DNA of 64,000 nucleotides from Paralithodes platypus (GCA_032716605.1 JAVRFV010002354.1:764481-828480); one strand, 5' to 3'; shown: positions 34,621 through 45,211, counted from the first letter of the stretch. Notes: generated by a model not told the origin, from the sequence alone. A program made the numbers and translations.

Positions 34621-36163
34621 GGAGATAGTGAGCAGGGTTTAGACTAGCTAGCACAAGTTGTGTTATATTTGGCCGGCAGGAAGTGTTAAAATTAGGGCAC
34701 GATAGGCGCTTCTCCTTGAGTTAAATTTTTGCCACCCCTCGTGGTGTTTTTTCATTGTTGCTTGGCGCCTTAGTTTTTGCTTTTTACTTAGTTAGGAGGC
34801 TTTCCTTTAAGTTTCTTGCTGTTCCTTGGGACGGCTTGAGGATCTACGGATCCTGTCTTTGTTGCAGACGCGCCAGGGTTAAGGTCGCCCCACGTGGTTG
34901 GGGCGTCCTCCAGCATTGGAGCCTCAGGAGAGGCCCCTCGTGGGTTTTATTTTTTTTTCTCTTCGCCTCGTGGCAGGGTTCTAAGTTCTTCGTGTGGTCT
35001 GTGCTTTTTTTCCCGGATAAGCCGATAGGTTATCTAGTTCAAGGGGTGTGTTATTATTACTATGATTGTTTTTTATCATTATCATGTCCCCTGTGAGTTG
35101 TTGGTCTCCCAGTGGTTAGTGTGCCACTTGCCGGGAGTCCGGCAACGCGTTCCTAGCGTGGGAGTGAGTGCGTTTGGGGTGTATTTTCTCTCAGCAGTGC
35201 CTTGCTCAGGTTTCCCCCCCCCCCTCACTTTGCTGGACTCGCCGGCCTACGGTTTTTACCGTTGGTTGGTCCGCCGTTCCGGCATGTTCACGAGCTCAGA
35301 TCTTCCTCGCCGGGGCTTTGCGTCGGTGGGTGTGGCATTGCCACTAACCCCTGGTCCCTGGTTCCTCTGGAATCCGGCGGACGTCGATGTAGATCTGGTA
35401 GTACTTTTCAACCCCTCGGACCTTGGCCCCGCCTCCTGGCGTTGACGAGAGCTACGAGTCCTCTGGCGGGTCATGTTTTTCATTTACGATTACCCACCGT
35501 CAGGGGCCCCCTCCCCGGTCTTCTGCCTGGTCAGTTCTTGAAGGGGGAATATTACGGTCGTTTACCCCGCCGTGCCGGCGGTCTAGCGGGTAATAGACCC
35601 CGGCGGACACCGCACGTGTGTCCATCGATTAGCACGCTTACCTTAAATGAAGTTTATCTCGCCTTACCAGCGGCTCAGTGGGTAAACTAATCCGGGACTG
35701 CTTGTGTTTTACAGAGCACACAGCGGTCCGCCGTTCAAGGGCTCCCTGCGCTATGGCATACGCCATCACAGGGGCCCTTAGTTGAGAGTATCCCCTCCTC
35801 ATGTTACCCAGGGGCATAGTAGGAGGATCTTCACGCCCTCTTAGGGGTGCTAAGAAAGGGGAGGCCGTGGCCTCCTATTCTTATTACGCCGGGAGGTTAG
35901 GAAAAGTGAGACTCTCCCTTTTATGTCCTTATGAGCATTGATTCCTGGAAATTTTTCTTCCAGGTGGACATCCAGGACAGCCGGATACCACGCCGTTCCC
36001 GCCGGGGAGAGGAGCTTCTGCATCATGCCCTTGTTTACAGTATGCTCGACCCCCTCGTGTCTTTTGCTACCAATACCGGCCCATAACAAATGTATCAGAT
36101 GCGTTCAGTGTTTAAACAAAACCTCTTTCGAGTGGGCATCTCGTACGTGTCGTTTGTTCCAAT
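34621..36163. other. GC-rich leader upstream of the proline-rich frame
   Basis: T- and G-rich at first (34,700-35,100), then GC-rich with recurrent ccggcgg words. Short open frames (for example 34,755-35,096) have no motif and are probably chance. If the downstream frame is a DIRS ORF1 this is its 5' UTR. Confidence 0.4.
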
Positions 36164-38657
36164 TTGTTTGCAGAATGGCTGGCGGGCCAAGATTTGTCAT
36201 GTTTACTCACGCTCATTGAAGTAAAGACTAAATTTAAAACCTATGCTTTTCAGGTAGCAAACAAAGAACTATCTTGTGATAACACGAAACTTTTAAGGGT
36301 AGTTCAGCTTTACTCTTTTGATGATCATATAGCTCACCAGTCACAGAACTCCCCCATACCCTTGTTGACCATTGGGTCCCCTACGTCCTCCATGACATCC
36401 GATCAGAGCTCCTCTCCCCCAACAAAGAGAAGCCGCTTGATATCACCAGACCGCCTCCACCTTACCCAACCGGCTCCCCCGGCGGGCGACCTGAGGCGCA
36501 TGGACAGTACAGAATACCTGCCTGACAAGATCCGACGGCTCTCGAGCCCACCACGACGTGTGTTACTGGCTAATGAAACTCCTAGTTCTGTACAAGTGAA
36601 TCCCACGGGATCACCGGGAGTGGGTCCGGCGACCTCCTCAGAGACGCAGGGGGTTAGTCCCGGTCTCCCTGAGCCGAACACCGACCCACCTCACCTGGCC
36701 ACAAGACTAAGACAATCTGTACACGTTAGGATTCAAGGTTCTCAGTTAATTTTGTCACATGAACAGGCTCACCAAGTCAGGGCTCATACCCCTACTCAGT
36801 CTCCGGGTGTACGTACATCAGACGCGGTTACGACCATCAGGTCTCACGCGACAACCCTGGCTCCTTCTAAGGACCAGCCGGCTTAACAGCCGCCCTCAAA
36901 GATATAGGTTCGCAGAATGCGAACAACCCATTAACACCCCAGCCACGTGACCAGAAGTCACCGGCTTGCGGTGCGCCCCACCCGGCTATGGCTAGTAGCA
37001 GTATGTCGCTGATGATCACTAATAAGACACAAGTGGCACCTATCACACGGGCTGCCACTCTGATACAAGCAGACCTACGTGATAGACCACCAACACAAAC
37101 CACTACTGCAAAGTTGGCAACTGTACAACTAAATGAATTGTCACGACAAGTAATAAACCAGTGTGCCATTAAACAGGGTCAAACCCCTCCTACGGCACAG
37201 GGACCACTTCACAATGTAGCTAGGCCCCCCTCTCATATTAATGTCGGCATTCCCTCTCTAGCAGTCCCCTCCGCCGGGCCAGCAACGACCCGTCCAATTG
37301 ACTACCCGCAGCCCACGGGCCCACCACTAAACGAACCAATTCGTCCTCGACCTGTGGGGCAAGAGTTGCAACCGCAGGCCGTAACAGTTCCCCAAAGTTC
37401 GTTGCCAGACCCATCAGGCCGGCCCTCGACGCAACTCCTAGGCTTAGGAGACCTGGAGTTCATGGGTGGGTTCAAGTCCCACACTATAACTCCCCCTTCC
37501 GCCGGTCGCCCCAAACAGGAACTTCCGGCGGAACCTAGGGCAATTGTGCCTCCAGGCCTTAGACAACCCTGGATTAGGCTGGACTCTGAGTCAGTTCATG
37601 TCAAGAGCACCTAAGTTTGACTAGTTTTGAAAATACCCAACATTGCTTATCACCCCCAATAGACAGAACCCATATGGCAAGTAACCTGCTGGGTCCCTCT
37701 TCTGCCCCCAGTTCTTGCCCCGGGGCCCCACTGGCCCAGCCGGGTGTCCCGTTAACGTCTCAAATAGTTAAAGCGCCAGGCAGGCTCTGGCTTCCGGTTA
37801 CAGCAGTAACCCTGTGTTACTGTAAGGGGCATAAATCAATACAAGGGGAAATCCCAGTGCCGGTGAAGTGGGCTATTGAAGTAAACCGTAAACAGGTCTT
37901 TAGGGCAAAAGACGCTAATGGTACAGTCTTAACAGTTCCTATATATGCTAAACCAGACCCGGAAAATTTTCAATATTTTGTGTATGACCCATGTCAGCTG
38001 GTTCCTCTTCCGGCGGATTCCCCGTTCCAGGATCCTTCTTACCCAGACACTCCCATTTGCCCTGATTGTAATAAGCGATGTGGCCCTACTGGCTGTCGTC
38101 CTCTGCCTACACGGCAAGAGCCTTCTCATAAGTTTCATAGATGTGGTCCTCATAGAGACCAAAGGGAGTTGAATCTGAGTGAGGTGGGCGATGGGCCGTG
38201 GACAACGTGGGAGCAGGAACTGCAACAATTTGCTATAGATGTTACATCCAATGCCTTGTCACTAATTCCCCCTCCCCCCATTACCGAGTTTGACTGGCTA
38301 GCACAACGACCGGGCGGAGTTCCGTTCTCTGTTTTTAATTTTGTCATACCCCCTCAATTGACGGCGGAGGATTTTCCCCTGCCACTCATTACTCCTGAAC
38401 CTATTGAATTTCAATGCAAATTTTTGGTCAGAGATAAGGCCCACAGAGCCTATATTAGCTTCCCGTTAACTAGAGACACGGCCCAGGCTAATGCTCAACC
38501 TTTGCGGAATCCCTCTCTACGAACCCAGGAATTAGTTAAAGTTTTCCAACAGTACCTACTCCCAGCCCCGGCTAGAACTCTCACGGAAATCCGAACAGCC
38601 CTGTTTGAGGCGGTCCAGTCACGTCAGCTCCTCAGACTCGGTATGGCTCAGACATAA
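36164..38657 (+). pseudogene. proline-rich protein in three successive frames, possible DIRS-type ORF1 (gag-like)
   Basis: Three abutting open frames (36,164-36,886; open through 36,886 to 37,614; 37,617-38,657), each in the frame one step back, give about 800 residues. The first two are rich in Pro, Ser, Thr and Gln with a basic patch SPPTKRSRLISP. The third is more ordered: WLPVTAVTLCYCKGHKSI, a C-x2-C-x3-C cluster in CPDCNKRCGPTGC, WTTWEQELQQFA, and a final helical part. I do not recognise the family. It lies about 1.5 kb downstream of repeat X, which also follows DIRS recombinase genes, so a gag-like ORF1 of a DIRS element is my best guess. The rule of one step per junction suggests small deletions rather than introns. 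Confidence 0.4.
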
Positions 38658-38786
38658 CCTATGAATGCTTATTATAGAATATTATTCTCCCCTGTTTGAG
38701 GCGGTCCAGTCACGTCAGCTCCTCAGACTCGGTATGGCTCAGACATAACCTATGAATGCTTATTATAGAATATTATTCTCCCCTGT
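38601..38786 (+). repeat. 91-bp tandem duplication spanning the end of the proline-rich frame
   Basis: The sequence ctgtttgaggcggtccagtc to attattctcc is repeated twice in tandem, perfectly as far as visible. The first copy contains the stop codon of the frame; the second lies outside it. Downstream at about 38,787 an open stretch reads ARVIDEQTERDVRVMLRLKK before a stop. Confidence 0.9.
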
Positions 38787-39101
38787 CTTAACGGCGAGAG
38801 TAATAGATGAACAGACGGAACGTGATGTTCGGGTAATGTTGCGCTTGAAGAAACACCGTTAGCTCTCCCTGGCGGCAGGCGGACGGATTCACCTCTGGCT
38901 CTGATGGTCAAAATCACATGTACTATTATCCATGATACTCCAGTCCTCCCTGGGTCTTCCTCCCTCCCTCGGCCATGCTAGTGCAATAGGGTTTTTTGAG
39001 GTTCGACCAAGGGTTAAGTTCTCCTGGGGGGGCAGCGCCCCCCCCCCTGATGACTTCGGTCCGCCTGACCGGAACCGGTCCACACATAAGCACGCCCGGC
39101 C

Positions 39102-39170
39102 AAAAGTCAAGCGACTTTACCTCCAAAAGTCAAGCGACTTTACCTCCAAAAGTCAAGCGACTTTACCTCA
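39102..39170 (+). repeat. 23-bp direct repeat, three units
   Basis: Three tandem copies of an aaaagtcaagcgactttacc unit starting at 39,102, 39,125 and 39,148. Each contains the palindrome aagtc-aagcg-actt. Too short and without spacers, so not a CRISPR. Confidence 0.9.
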
Positions 39171-39671
39171 CATGGCGTGCATAACAGGCCGATAACCTCC
39201 CTCTGCATAAGGGATAAGGCGACTAACTCACGGACATTGGACTACGGCCGCCATACGGGGTCGGTTTTCTGCAAACAAACCATTAAACAACCCCGGCGGA
39301 ACCGCATCTAGAGTATATCACTTTTTCATTGAACAAATGATGGCCGGAGGCACCCGTTCCGCCAGCTTGCCTCCTTTTAAATGGAAGTACTAACTCCACA
39401 TTTTCGGGGCGAAAAGTTCTCACCCACGCTAAGACATATCGGTCCCTAACAGGGCCCTCTTGATACGATCGCTACAGTGTAACACATAATTTTTTCCTTA
39501 GCCATGCCAGTCCTCGGCTCACTGCCGGCTGTCACTTTACAATCGCACTCCGCCATTGGGGATAGGCGATCACCCCGGCGGGTCCTTTTCCTATGGACCG
39601 GGGTCTGTGTCTCTATACTTAACCTAGCGGAAGTTGTTTCCTAGGGTCAGAGTCGGCTCAGCGGCAAGTCA

Positions 39672-39676
<5 letters not shown>

Positions 39677-39706
<30 letters not shown>
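39677..39706 (+). repeat. poly(A) run of 30
   Basis: A pure A run following ccggcaagtc-like sequence. It could be the tail of a retroposed sequence that ends here or a slippage tract. No target duplication was seen. Confidence 0.6.
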
Positions 39707-39707
<1 letters not shown>

Positions 39708-40020
39708 CCGGCCGGGGTCTTTTATTTTCAACCTAGTTGTACGTTCCAGCAAACGGAGACCTTCAGGACACTGGTCTAGTTTATCTGTCATATAGAATCA
39801 TATCCGCACTCCTTTGCTCCTTGCCGTTAGCATTCCACACTGTTCTTACGGACGCAGTGGTACCTGCAATCCCGGCGGCTGATGATCAGAACTCGCCGAC
39901 CCTTTTTTCGGCCCGGTTAGTCACGAGACCATTTTAGTTCTCTATAACCTATCTTTTTCACGTTCGAATCCCTTATGACCCGCCGTACAATACCCTGCAA
40001 TTAGCCAGACCTTTTCTCGC

Positions 40021-40524
40021 TTAACCTCTGAAGTGCGCATGGGGGTAATTGGAAACGTCCCCCTGTGCTGACGTATTAGAGGTGTTTCCGTCACTAAAAT
40101 ATTCATTGTGCCATTAATAGCATTAATACTTATCCATATGCGCCTATTATGGGTTGATTATAAAGGTATTAACCTGAAACAACAATAAAACGAGTGAAAA
40201 CAGCGTTTGGATGGTCAAAATCGGAGATATAGCCCGCGAGTTGTATAATGTATGGGTGAGGCAATCTGCTTTCCCGCCAATTTCCCCCAAGGCCACTGAG
40301 ACACAGTCGATCGATACTCTCTCTCTCTCTCTTGCACTCGCTTGCTATCAGTGATGACCACACCCTCCAATCGGATTTCTAATGTTAGCACGAAAATATA
40401 CCTCAGAATAAGGGAATAAACAGGGAAAATAGGTGATAACTGAAGGAGAGGAGGAAAGTGGGGAAGGAGGGGAGGTAGAGGACTGAGATTTTGCATGGCC
40501 CAGGGGCCAAAAAAAAAAAAAAAA

Positions 40525-40555
<31 letters not shown>

Positions 40556-40655
40556 TCGATGTCAAAAGTTGATTTTTTTTTTCTCTGACTCTTAAGAGTC
40601 TCCCCGCAGTGCGCCGGGGGAACTCTTAAGAGTCTCCCCGCAGCTCCCGGGTTAA
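40021..40655 (+). mobile_element. TTAA element family T1, copy 3
   Basis: TTAA at 40,021 and 40,652; starts TTAACCTCTGAAGTGCGC, ends CAGCTCCCGGGTTAA. 635 bp; nearly identical to copy 2 (10,034-10,671) apart from the A-rich tract at 40,509-40,553. No coding capacity. The near identity marks it as recently active. Confidence 0.9.
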
Positions 40656-41032
40656 GTGACTAGCCGCGCTGTCCCTGAGACTTCTCTGGCCCCAGGTGTA
40701 TATGATGTTTTTAGGGTTAAGATCAACCTTCACCATATTGTCCAGGTGCCGGTTGGGATATAGGATTTAGTAGGTTTTCGAATGAAGTTCAACCTTCACC
40801 TTAATGTCCAGGTGCCGGTTAGGCCAAATTATGTTTTAGATGTAAGTTCAACCTTTCACCATGCCTATGTGCCGGTTAAGTCACTCCGATAAGGGCGGGG
40901 GTCACGGCGGAAACCTGTCATGGCCTCCGGCTCAGGTTCCCCGAGTGTATGCCTAGTTACCCGCCTAATCGGGATTATAAAGGCTACGAGGGACTATCGG
41001 TCCTAGTCGCCTAACTCAGTTACTCGCTGAGT
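40656..41032 (+). repeat. short region with three degenerate direct repeats
   Basis: Three copies of a segment built on aagttcaaccttcacc and aggtgccggtt at about 40,721, 40,787 and 40,845, spaced 58-66 bp. The rest, to 41,032, is GC-rich with no gene. Confidence 0.7.
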
Positions 41033-41528
41033 GTTTCTTGACTTAACCATACTGTTATGAGGACTTGTTTAATACTTAATATGTTGTAAGCACAACTACA
41101 TATACAAATAGCTTTTCCTGTTATGAGGTTTCTTGACTTAACCATACTGTTATGAGGACTTATTTAATACTTAATATGTTGTAAGCACAACTACATATAC
41201 AAATAGCTTTTCCTGTTATGAGGTTTCTTGACTTAACCATACTGTTATGAGGACTTTGTTTATACTTAATATGTTGTAAGCACAACTACATATACAAATA
41301 GCTTTTCCTGTTATGAGGTTTCTTGACTTAACCATACTGTTATGAGGACTTGTTTAATACTTAATATGTTGTAAGCACAACTACATATACAAATAGCTTT
41401 TCCTGTTATGAGGTTTCTTGACTTAACCATACTGTTATGACTTGTTTAATACTTAATATGTTGTAAGCACAACTACATATACAAATAGCTTTTCCTGTTA
41501 TGAGGTTTCTTGACTTAACCATACGGTT
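41033..41528 (+). repeat. 95-bp tandem repeat array
   Basis: About five units of 95 bp; gtttcttgacttaaccatac starts at 41,033, 41,128, 41,223, 41,318, 41,413 and 41,505 (fifth unit shortened by 3 bp). Unit sequence is near identical. LINE-D copy 1 is inserted in the last, partial unit; the rest of that unit follows at 44,151. Confidence 0.9.
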
Positions 41529-44150
41529 GTTGTTGTTGTTGTTGTTCCCTAAGCTGCCTGGCCGACCAGCCCCGAGTCCCTGAGAAAGGCCATGGCCACG
41601 ATCGGGCTTTCCCACAGAGCTCTCATTGAGTGTAGATTGTGTTGTTGGCGTAAGTGGTTGTGTGAAATGCAGTCTTCTATGATGTGTTTAATGGTATGGG
41701 GTGCTGTGTTACATCCCGGGCAGGCGTCGACAACGGAGTCATCCAGTCTCTTCTGATAGCTCAGGAGAGCTGGATGGTGTCCGCATCTCAGCCTGGCCAG
41801 GTGGACTCTGTCTTCGCGAGGAAGGGAGGATTCGGAAGGATGGATTTCGGGAGGTCGTGCATGCAGCTGCGTGTTGTCTGTGAGTGAGTGGATGGATCGG
41901 TGAGAGATATGAGTATGGATGTGCTTCTGGAAGTTGGTTCGGGGTGGGCAGGGAGGGAGAGAGGACAATAATTGTGTGTGATACCGTGTGCTGGGTGTTG
42001 TTTTGATATTTCTTGGTGTCTGTGGGTGTGTTGCCATGTAGTTTAGTGGGTGGTCTTGGTTCGTGGAGGCTGCTGCCAGGAATTGAGTGCCTCTCATGTC
42101 CAGATGGTCTTTGACTTTGAGGATTTTGGTTTCTTGATGTAGGTGATCTGTGGGTGAAGTAGCTGTGCAGCCTGTAATGATCTTCAGGGCTTTGTTTTGA
42201 ATAGTCTGTAAGGTCTTATGATGTGTTTCAGCTAGGTTAGAAGCCCAGGCTGGGCTTGCGTATTCCATCACTGATCTTATGTATTGTTTATATACTGTGG
42301 TGGTAGTTTCTTTGTTGTGTCCAAATTTTGTGTGAGCAAGTGACCTGAGGGCGTTAAGTCTGGGTGTCAGTTTCTTTTTAATGTTTGTGGTGTGCTGTTT
42401 GAATGTCATATGAGTATCGTATGTTACTCCTAGGATTTTGGGTGTGTGTGTATGTGTTAGGGGTGTGTTGTTTATGGTGAGTTGAGGGATGTATTCGTGT
42501 TCTCCTGTCCAACTTGTGAGCAGGGTTGCGGTGGATTTGGCTGGGGCTAGATTAAGTCTGTTTGTAGTGCACCAACCATGTAGTGTGTTGAGATAGGGTT
42601 GAAGGAGATCTGTTGCTCTTTTTGGGTCATGGTGTGTGCATGTGAGTGTTATGTCATCTGCATAGGAGGCTAAGTTTATTTGGGGCGTATTGGGTGTAGT
42701 TATATCGTGCATGTACAGATTGAAGAGTGCGGGCGATAGGACGGATCCTTGTGGGACTCCGTTTGGAAAGTTTCTGATTTTAGATGACTGACCGGCAAAA
42801 GATACGTGTGCACATCTGCCTGCTAGGAAGTTGGCCAGCCACCTTTTTGTGTTGTTGTGCATGTTTGTGTTGTAGATTTTGTTTGTTAGATTGTGGCGGG
42901 GGATGGCATCGAAGGCTTTACTAATGTCGAGTGTGGCTAATAGTGATCTGTGTGGTGGTCTAGCTGAGTTGATGCCGTCGAAAGCTCTTTGTGTAAGGTC
43001 TGTGAGAAGAGTGTTTGTGGAGTGCAGTGGCCTAAAGCCATGTTGTGTTGGAGCTAGGGGTAGGTCAGGTGTAATTAGTTGTAATACTAGGCGTTCCATG
43101 ACTTTGGAGGGGGAGCAAAGGAGTGTGATGGGGCGGTGCGAGGAGGGTAGCGTGGGGTCTTTGTTGGGTTTGGGGAATGTGATGCTGATACCATGCTTCC
43201 AAATGTCTGGTATTGTGTTGTGTGAATAGCTGTAGTTTGATATGTTAGTGAGTGCTTGTATGCCTTGTGGTCCCAGGTGTCTGAGGTGTATGTTGCTTAT
43301 GTTGTCTAGGCCACAGGCAGGTGAGTGCTTGAGATTGTTGATGATATGCTTTGTCTGGTGATTGGTGAAGGGTGTATAGTCAGGGTCTGTGGGGAATTGT
43401 CTCTTACGTCGGATGACACGTCGGTCGTCTTTGTGAGGTTTTAGGTGGCTGACATGTGAAAAGTGATTGATGAGAGTGTTTGCTTGTTGTTTACATGAAG
43501 GAGTAGAGTCTGTTGTTGTGATTGCAGCATGTGATTGCGTTGTGTTGCTGTTGGAAAGTGTGATGCTGTTTAGTGTTTTGTAGAGTTTTTTGGGGTTTGT
43601 TTTGTGATAAAGTGTTTGTAGGAAGTTATTCCAATTTAGTTTTTGTTGTTCTTGTATTTTGTTGTTAGTTTGGGTGTTGAGTGCTTGAATTTGTTGTGTG
43701 ATGTCTTGTGTGTGGGGTGCTGGGGAGTGTTTCAGTATGTCGCGTTGTCTGATGAGGTTTTGAATTTCTGGTGTGAAGTTGGGGTTGTGTCTTTTCCTGT
43801 TACCTCTTGGAATGTGTTTCTTGTCAGCGTTTTGGATAGTTTTATTGAGTATGTGTACAGCATTGTTGATGTTAGTGATGGGTGTGCTGTTTAGAGTTGT
43901 GAAGTGTTGTTCTGTCTCATTTGTGAATGCTTCCCAGTTAGCTCTTTTATAATTGGTGTATGTGTGTTTGTGGCTAGCTGGGGTGAGTCTGGTTTTGGTG
44001 GTGATAATGATCGGGAGGTGGTCAGAGCCTAAGGTTCTGACCACTCTCCAGGATGTTGTGGGGGCGAGTTCTGGGGAGCAAAAGGTGATGTCTGGAGATG
44101 ATGGGTTATAGAGGGCTTGGTGAGGAATATGGGTATGTTGATGGATGTCG
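41529..44150 (-). mobile_element. LINE-D copy 1, young 5'-truncated non-LTR retrotransposon
   Basis: Flanked by a perfect 14-bp target duplication ttaaccatacggtt (41,515-41,528 and 44,151-44,164). On the minus strand the 3' end is a (CAA)n tail right after the stop codon, so there is almost no 3' UTR. 5' truncation removed most of the endonuclease. Confidence 0.95.
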
Positions 44151-44158
44151 TTAACCAT
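41549..44158 (-). CDS. LINE-D reverse transcriptase, 869 open codons
   Basis: Uninterrupted frame. It begins inside the endonuclease (SPDITFCSPEL, GSDHLPIIITT), then a basic linker and RT with SPACGLDNISNIHLRHL, HRPITLLCSPSKVMERLV, QHGFRPLHST, LATLDISKAFDAIPRHNL, NGVPQGSVLSPALF and catalytic SYADDITLT. The C-terminus has a zinc-knuckle-like HLARLRCGHHP then CPGCN and HIIEDC, ending GLVGQAA. Such proteins copy element RNA at a nicked target (family knowledge); here the endonuclease is incomplete. The first three codons, including the ATG, lie in the flanking target duplication, so that start is fortuitous. I/jockey-type by motifs; clade not fixed. Confidence 0.85.
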   Translation of the reverse strand: MVNDIHQHTHIPHQALYNPSSPDITFCSPELAPTTSWRVVRTLGSDHLPIIITTKTRLTPASHKHTYTNYKRANWEAFTNETEQHFTTLNSTPITNINNAVHILNKTIQNADKKHIPRGNRKRHNPNFTPEIQNLIRQRDILKHSPAPHTQDITQQIQALNTQTNNKIQEQQKLNWNNFLQTLYHKTNPKKLYKTLNSITLSNSNTTQSHAAITTTDSTPSCKQQANTLINHFSHVSHLKPHKDDRRVIRRKRQFPTDPDYTPFTNHQTKHIINNLKHSPACGLDNISNIHLRHLGPQGIQALTNISNYSYSHNTIPDIWKHGISITFPKPNKDPTLPSSHRPITLLCSPSKVMERLVLQLITPDLPLAPTQHGFRPLHSTNTLLTDLTQRAFDGINSARPPHRSLLATLDISKAFDAIPRHNLTNKIYNTNMHNNTKRWLANFLAGRCAHVSFAGQSSKIRNFPNGVPQGSVLSPALFNLYMHDITTPNTPQINLASYADDITLTCTHHDPKRATDLLQPYLNTLHGWCTTNRLNLAPAKSTATLLTSWTGEHEYIPQLTINNTPLTHTHTPKILGVTYDTHMTFKQHTTNIKKKLTPRLNALRSLAHTKFGHNKETTTTVYKQYIRSVMEYASPAWASNLAETHHKTLQTIQNKALKIITGCTATSPTDHLHQETKILKVKDHLDMRGTQFLAAASTNQDHPLNYMATHPQTPRNIKTTPSTRYHTQLLSSLPPCPPRTNFQKHIHTHISHRSIHSLTDNTQLHARPPEIHPSESSLPREDRVHLARLRCGHHPALLSYQKRLDDSVVDACPGCNTAPHTIKHIIEDCISHNHLRQQHNLHSMRALWESPIVAMAFLRDSGLVGQAA

Positions 44159-44183
44159 ACGGTTATGAGGACTTGTTTAATAC

Positions 44184-45211
44184 TACGAATGTCCCCCTCC
44201 AGTCTTAGAATTCAGGCAACATCGTCAATGATGGAGGGGCCACTATTAAATTATAGGTTTGATTCCCAAAGGGAAGTAGAGAAAATCTAATATTTAGTAG
44301 GGGCCCCGGAATCATTAACGAAGACGTCCCTCCCAGCCATCCCCTTCCCATTTGTTGATATTTTTTAGTTATCTTGATATATCATTGAAGACCGAATCGT
44401 TGGGCTTGGCGAGAGGCGGCAAGAAGCCACAACGCAAGAAAATCCACCGAATGTGGGAAGCTTGTAATTAACAGTGTTAAGATGGGAATTCTTTTCCCTT
44501 TTTTGTTCTCTTATTTTTTACGAAGTTTTTTCGTAGTGGGTACCCGATCTGTGACGATTCCATAAGAGAAGTAGCGTTGCACTTATGAAGATGACTCTGA
44601 TTCTTCCTCGCGGCGGTTGATTCAAAACGACTGACGTGGATGTTGAATGGAGACTATTGTTGTTGTTGTTGTTGTTGTTGTTCCCCAAGCTGCCTGGCCG
44701 AACAGCCCCAAGGCCCTGAGCAAGGCCAAGGCCATAACCGAGCGCCCCCACAGAACCCTCCCCGCCGACCACAATAAAGCCTGGGTGACCGAAGCCACTC
44801 CATGGCGGGGAGCTGAGGAGGGTGCGGAAATGCCCGGGAATCCAAAGCCCCACCCAGGGCCCTGTGTCCCTCAGCAATTATGAAGAGAAAGTTGAGGGGC
44901 AAGGGAAAAATGTGACGCTTTGGCTTCCAATCTTGGTAGATTGGGAGGTCAATCCACGTTAGAGACGCCGTCACTTGAGATCTAGAAAATATATAAGTAA
45001 AAGGAACAGTCAGAGTAAGCTATGGGTATGGCAGAGATTGCTCAGTTCTCACTCTAATAGACCAGCCCATCACCACATGACTAGAACCCAATCCTCTCAG
45101 CATGGAGACTATTATACTAATAGGCAACATCGTCAATGATTCCGGGGCCCCTACTAAATATTAGGTTTTCTCTACTTCTCTTTGGGAATCAAACCTATAT
45201 TGGGGACATTC
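44184..45211 (+). repeat. repeat X, copy 3 (split by SINE S1)
   Basis: From cgaatgtccccctccagtc to about 45,211, minus the SINE at 44,659-45,101. The first arm (about 44,225-44,330) returns inverted at 45,117-45,200, with aggtttgattcccaaag and its complement as landmarks. It abuts the 3' non-coding end of DIRS copy 2 on its right, as repeat X copy 1 follows DIRS copy 1. Confidence 0.65.
44659..45101 (-). mobile_element. SINE S1, full-length-like copy
   Basis: Flanked by atggagactatt at 44,647-44,658 and 45,102-45,113, a perfect 12-bp target duplication. On the minus strand it is about 443 bp: a 5' part with gtggtgatgggctggtct and ccatacccatag, a middle with gattgacctccc and agccaaagcgtcacattttt, and a 3' end resembling the LINE-D 3' end, then (CAA)n. 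A weak B-box-like ggttctagtc is near the 5' end, but no clear A box was seen, so the promoter type is open. Confidence 0.85.

Larger units (their letters stand above)
38787..40020. other. GC-rich non-coding stretch with short repeats and poly(A)
   Basis: No gene supported. It contains G and C homopolymers near 39,027-39,050, a 23-bp triplicate at 39,102-39,170 and a run of 30 A at 39,677-39,706. Confidence 0.4.

Noticed and set aside
34755..35690. Three overlapping open frames as genes
   Set aside because: No recognisable motif, overlapping in different frames, GC-rich and T-rich composition; likely chance.
39102..39170. Palindromic 23-bp repeats as a CRISPR array or operator cluster
   Set aside because: Only three units, no spacers, no associated genes; simple tandem duplication.
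38889..39195. Short overlapping open frames on both strands around 39 kb
   Set aside because: Kept open by homopolymers and 23-bp repeats; no protein signature.
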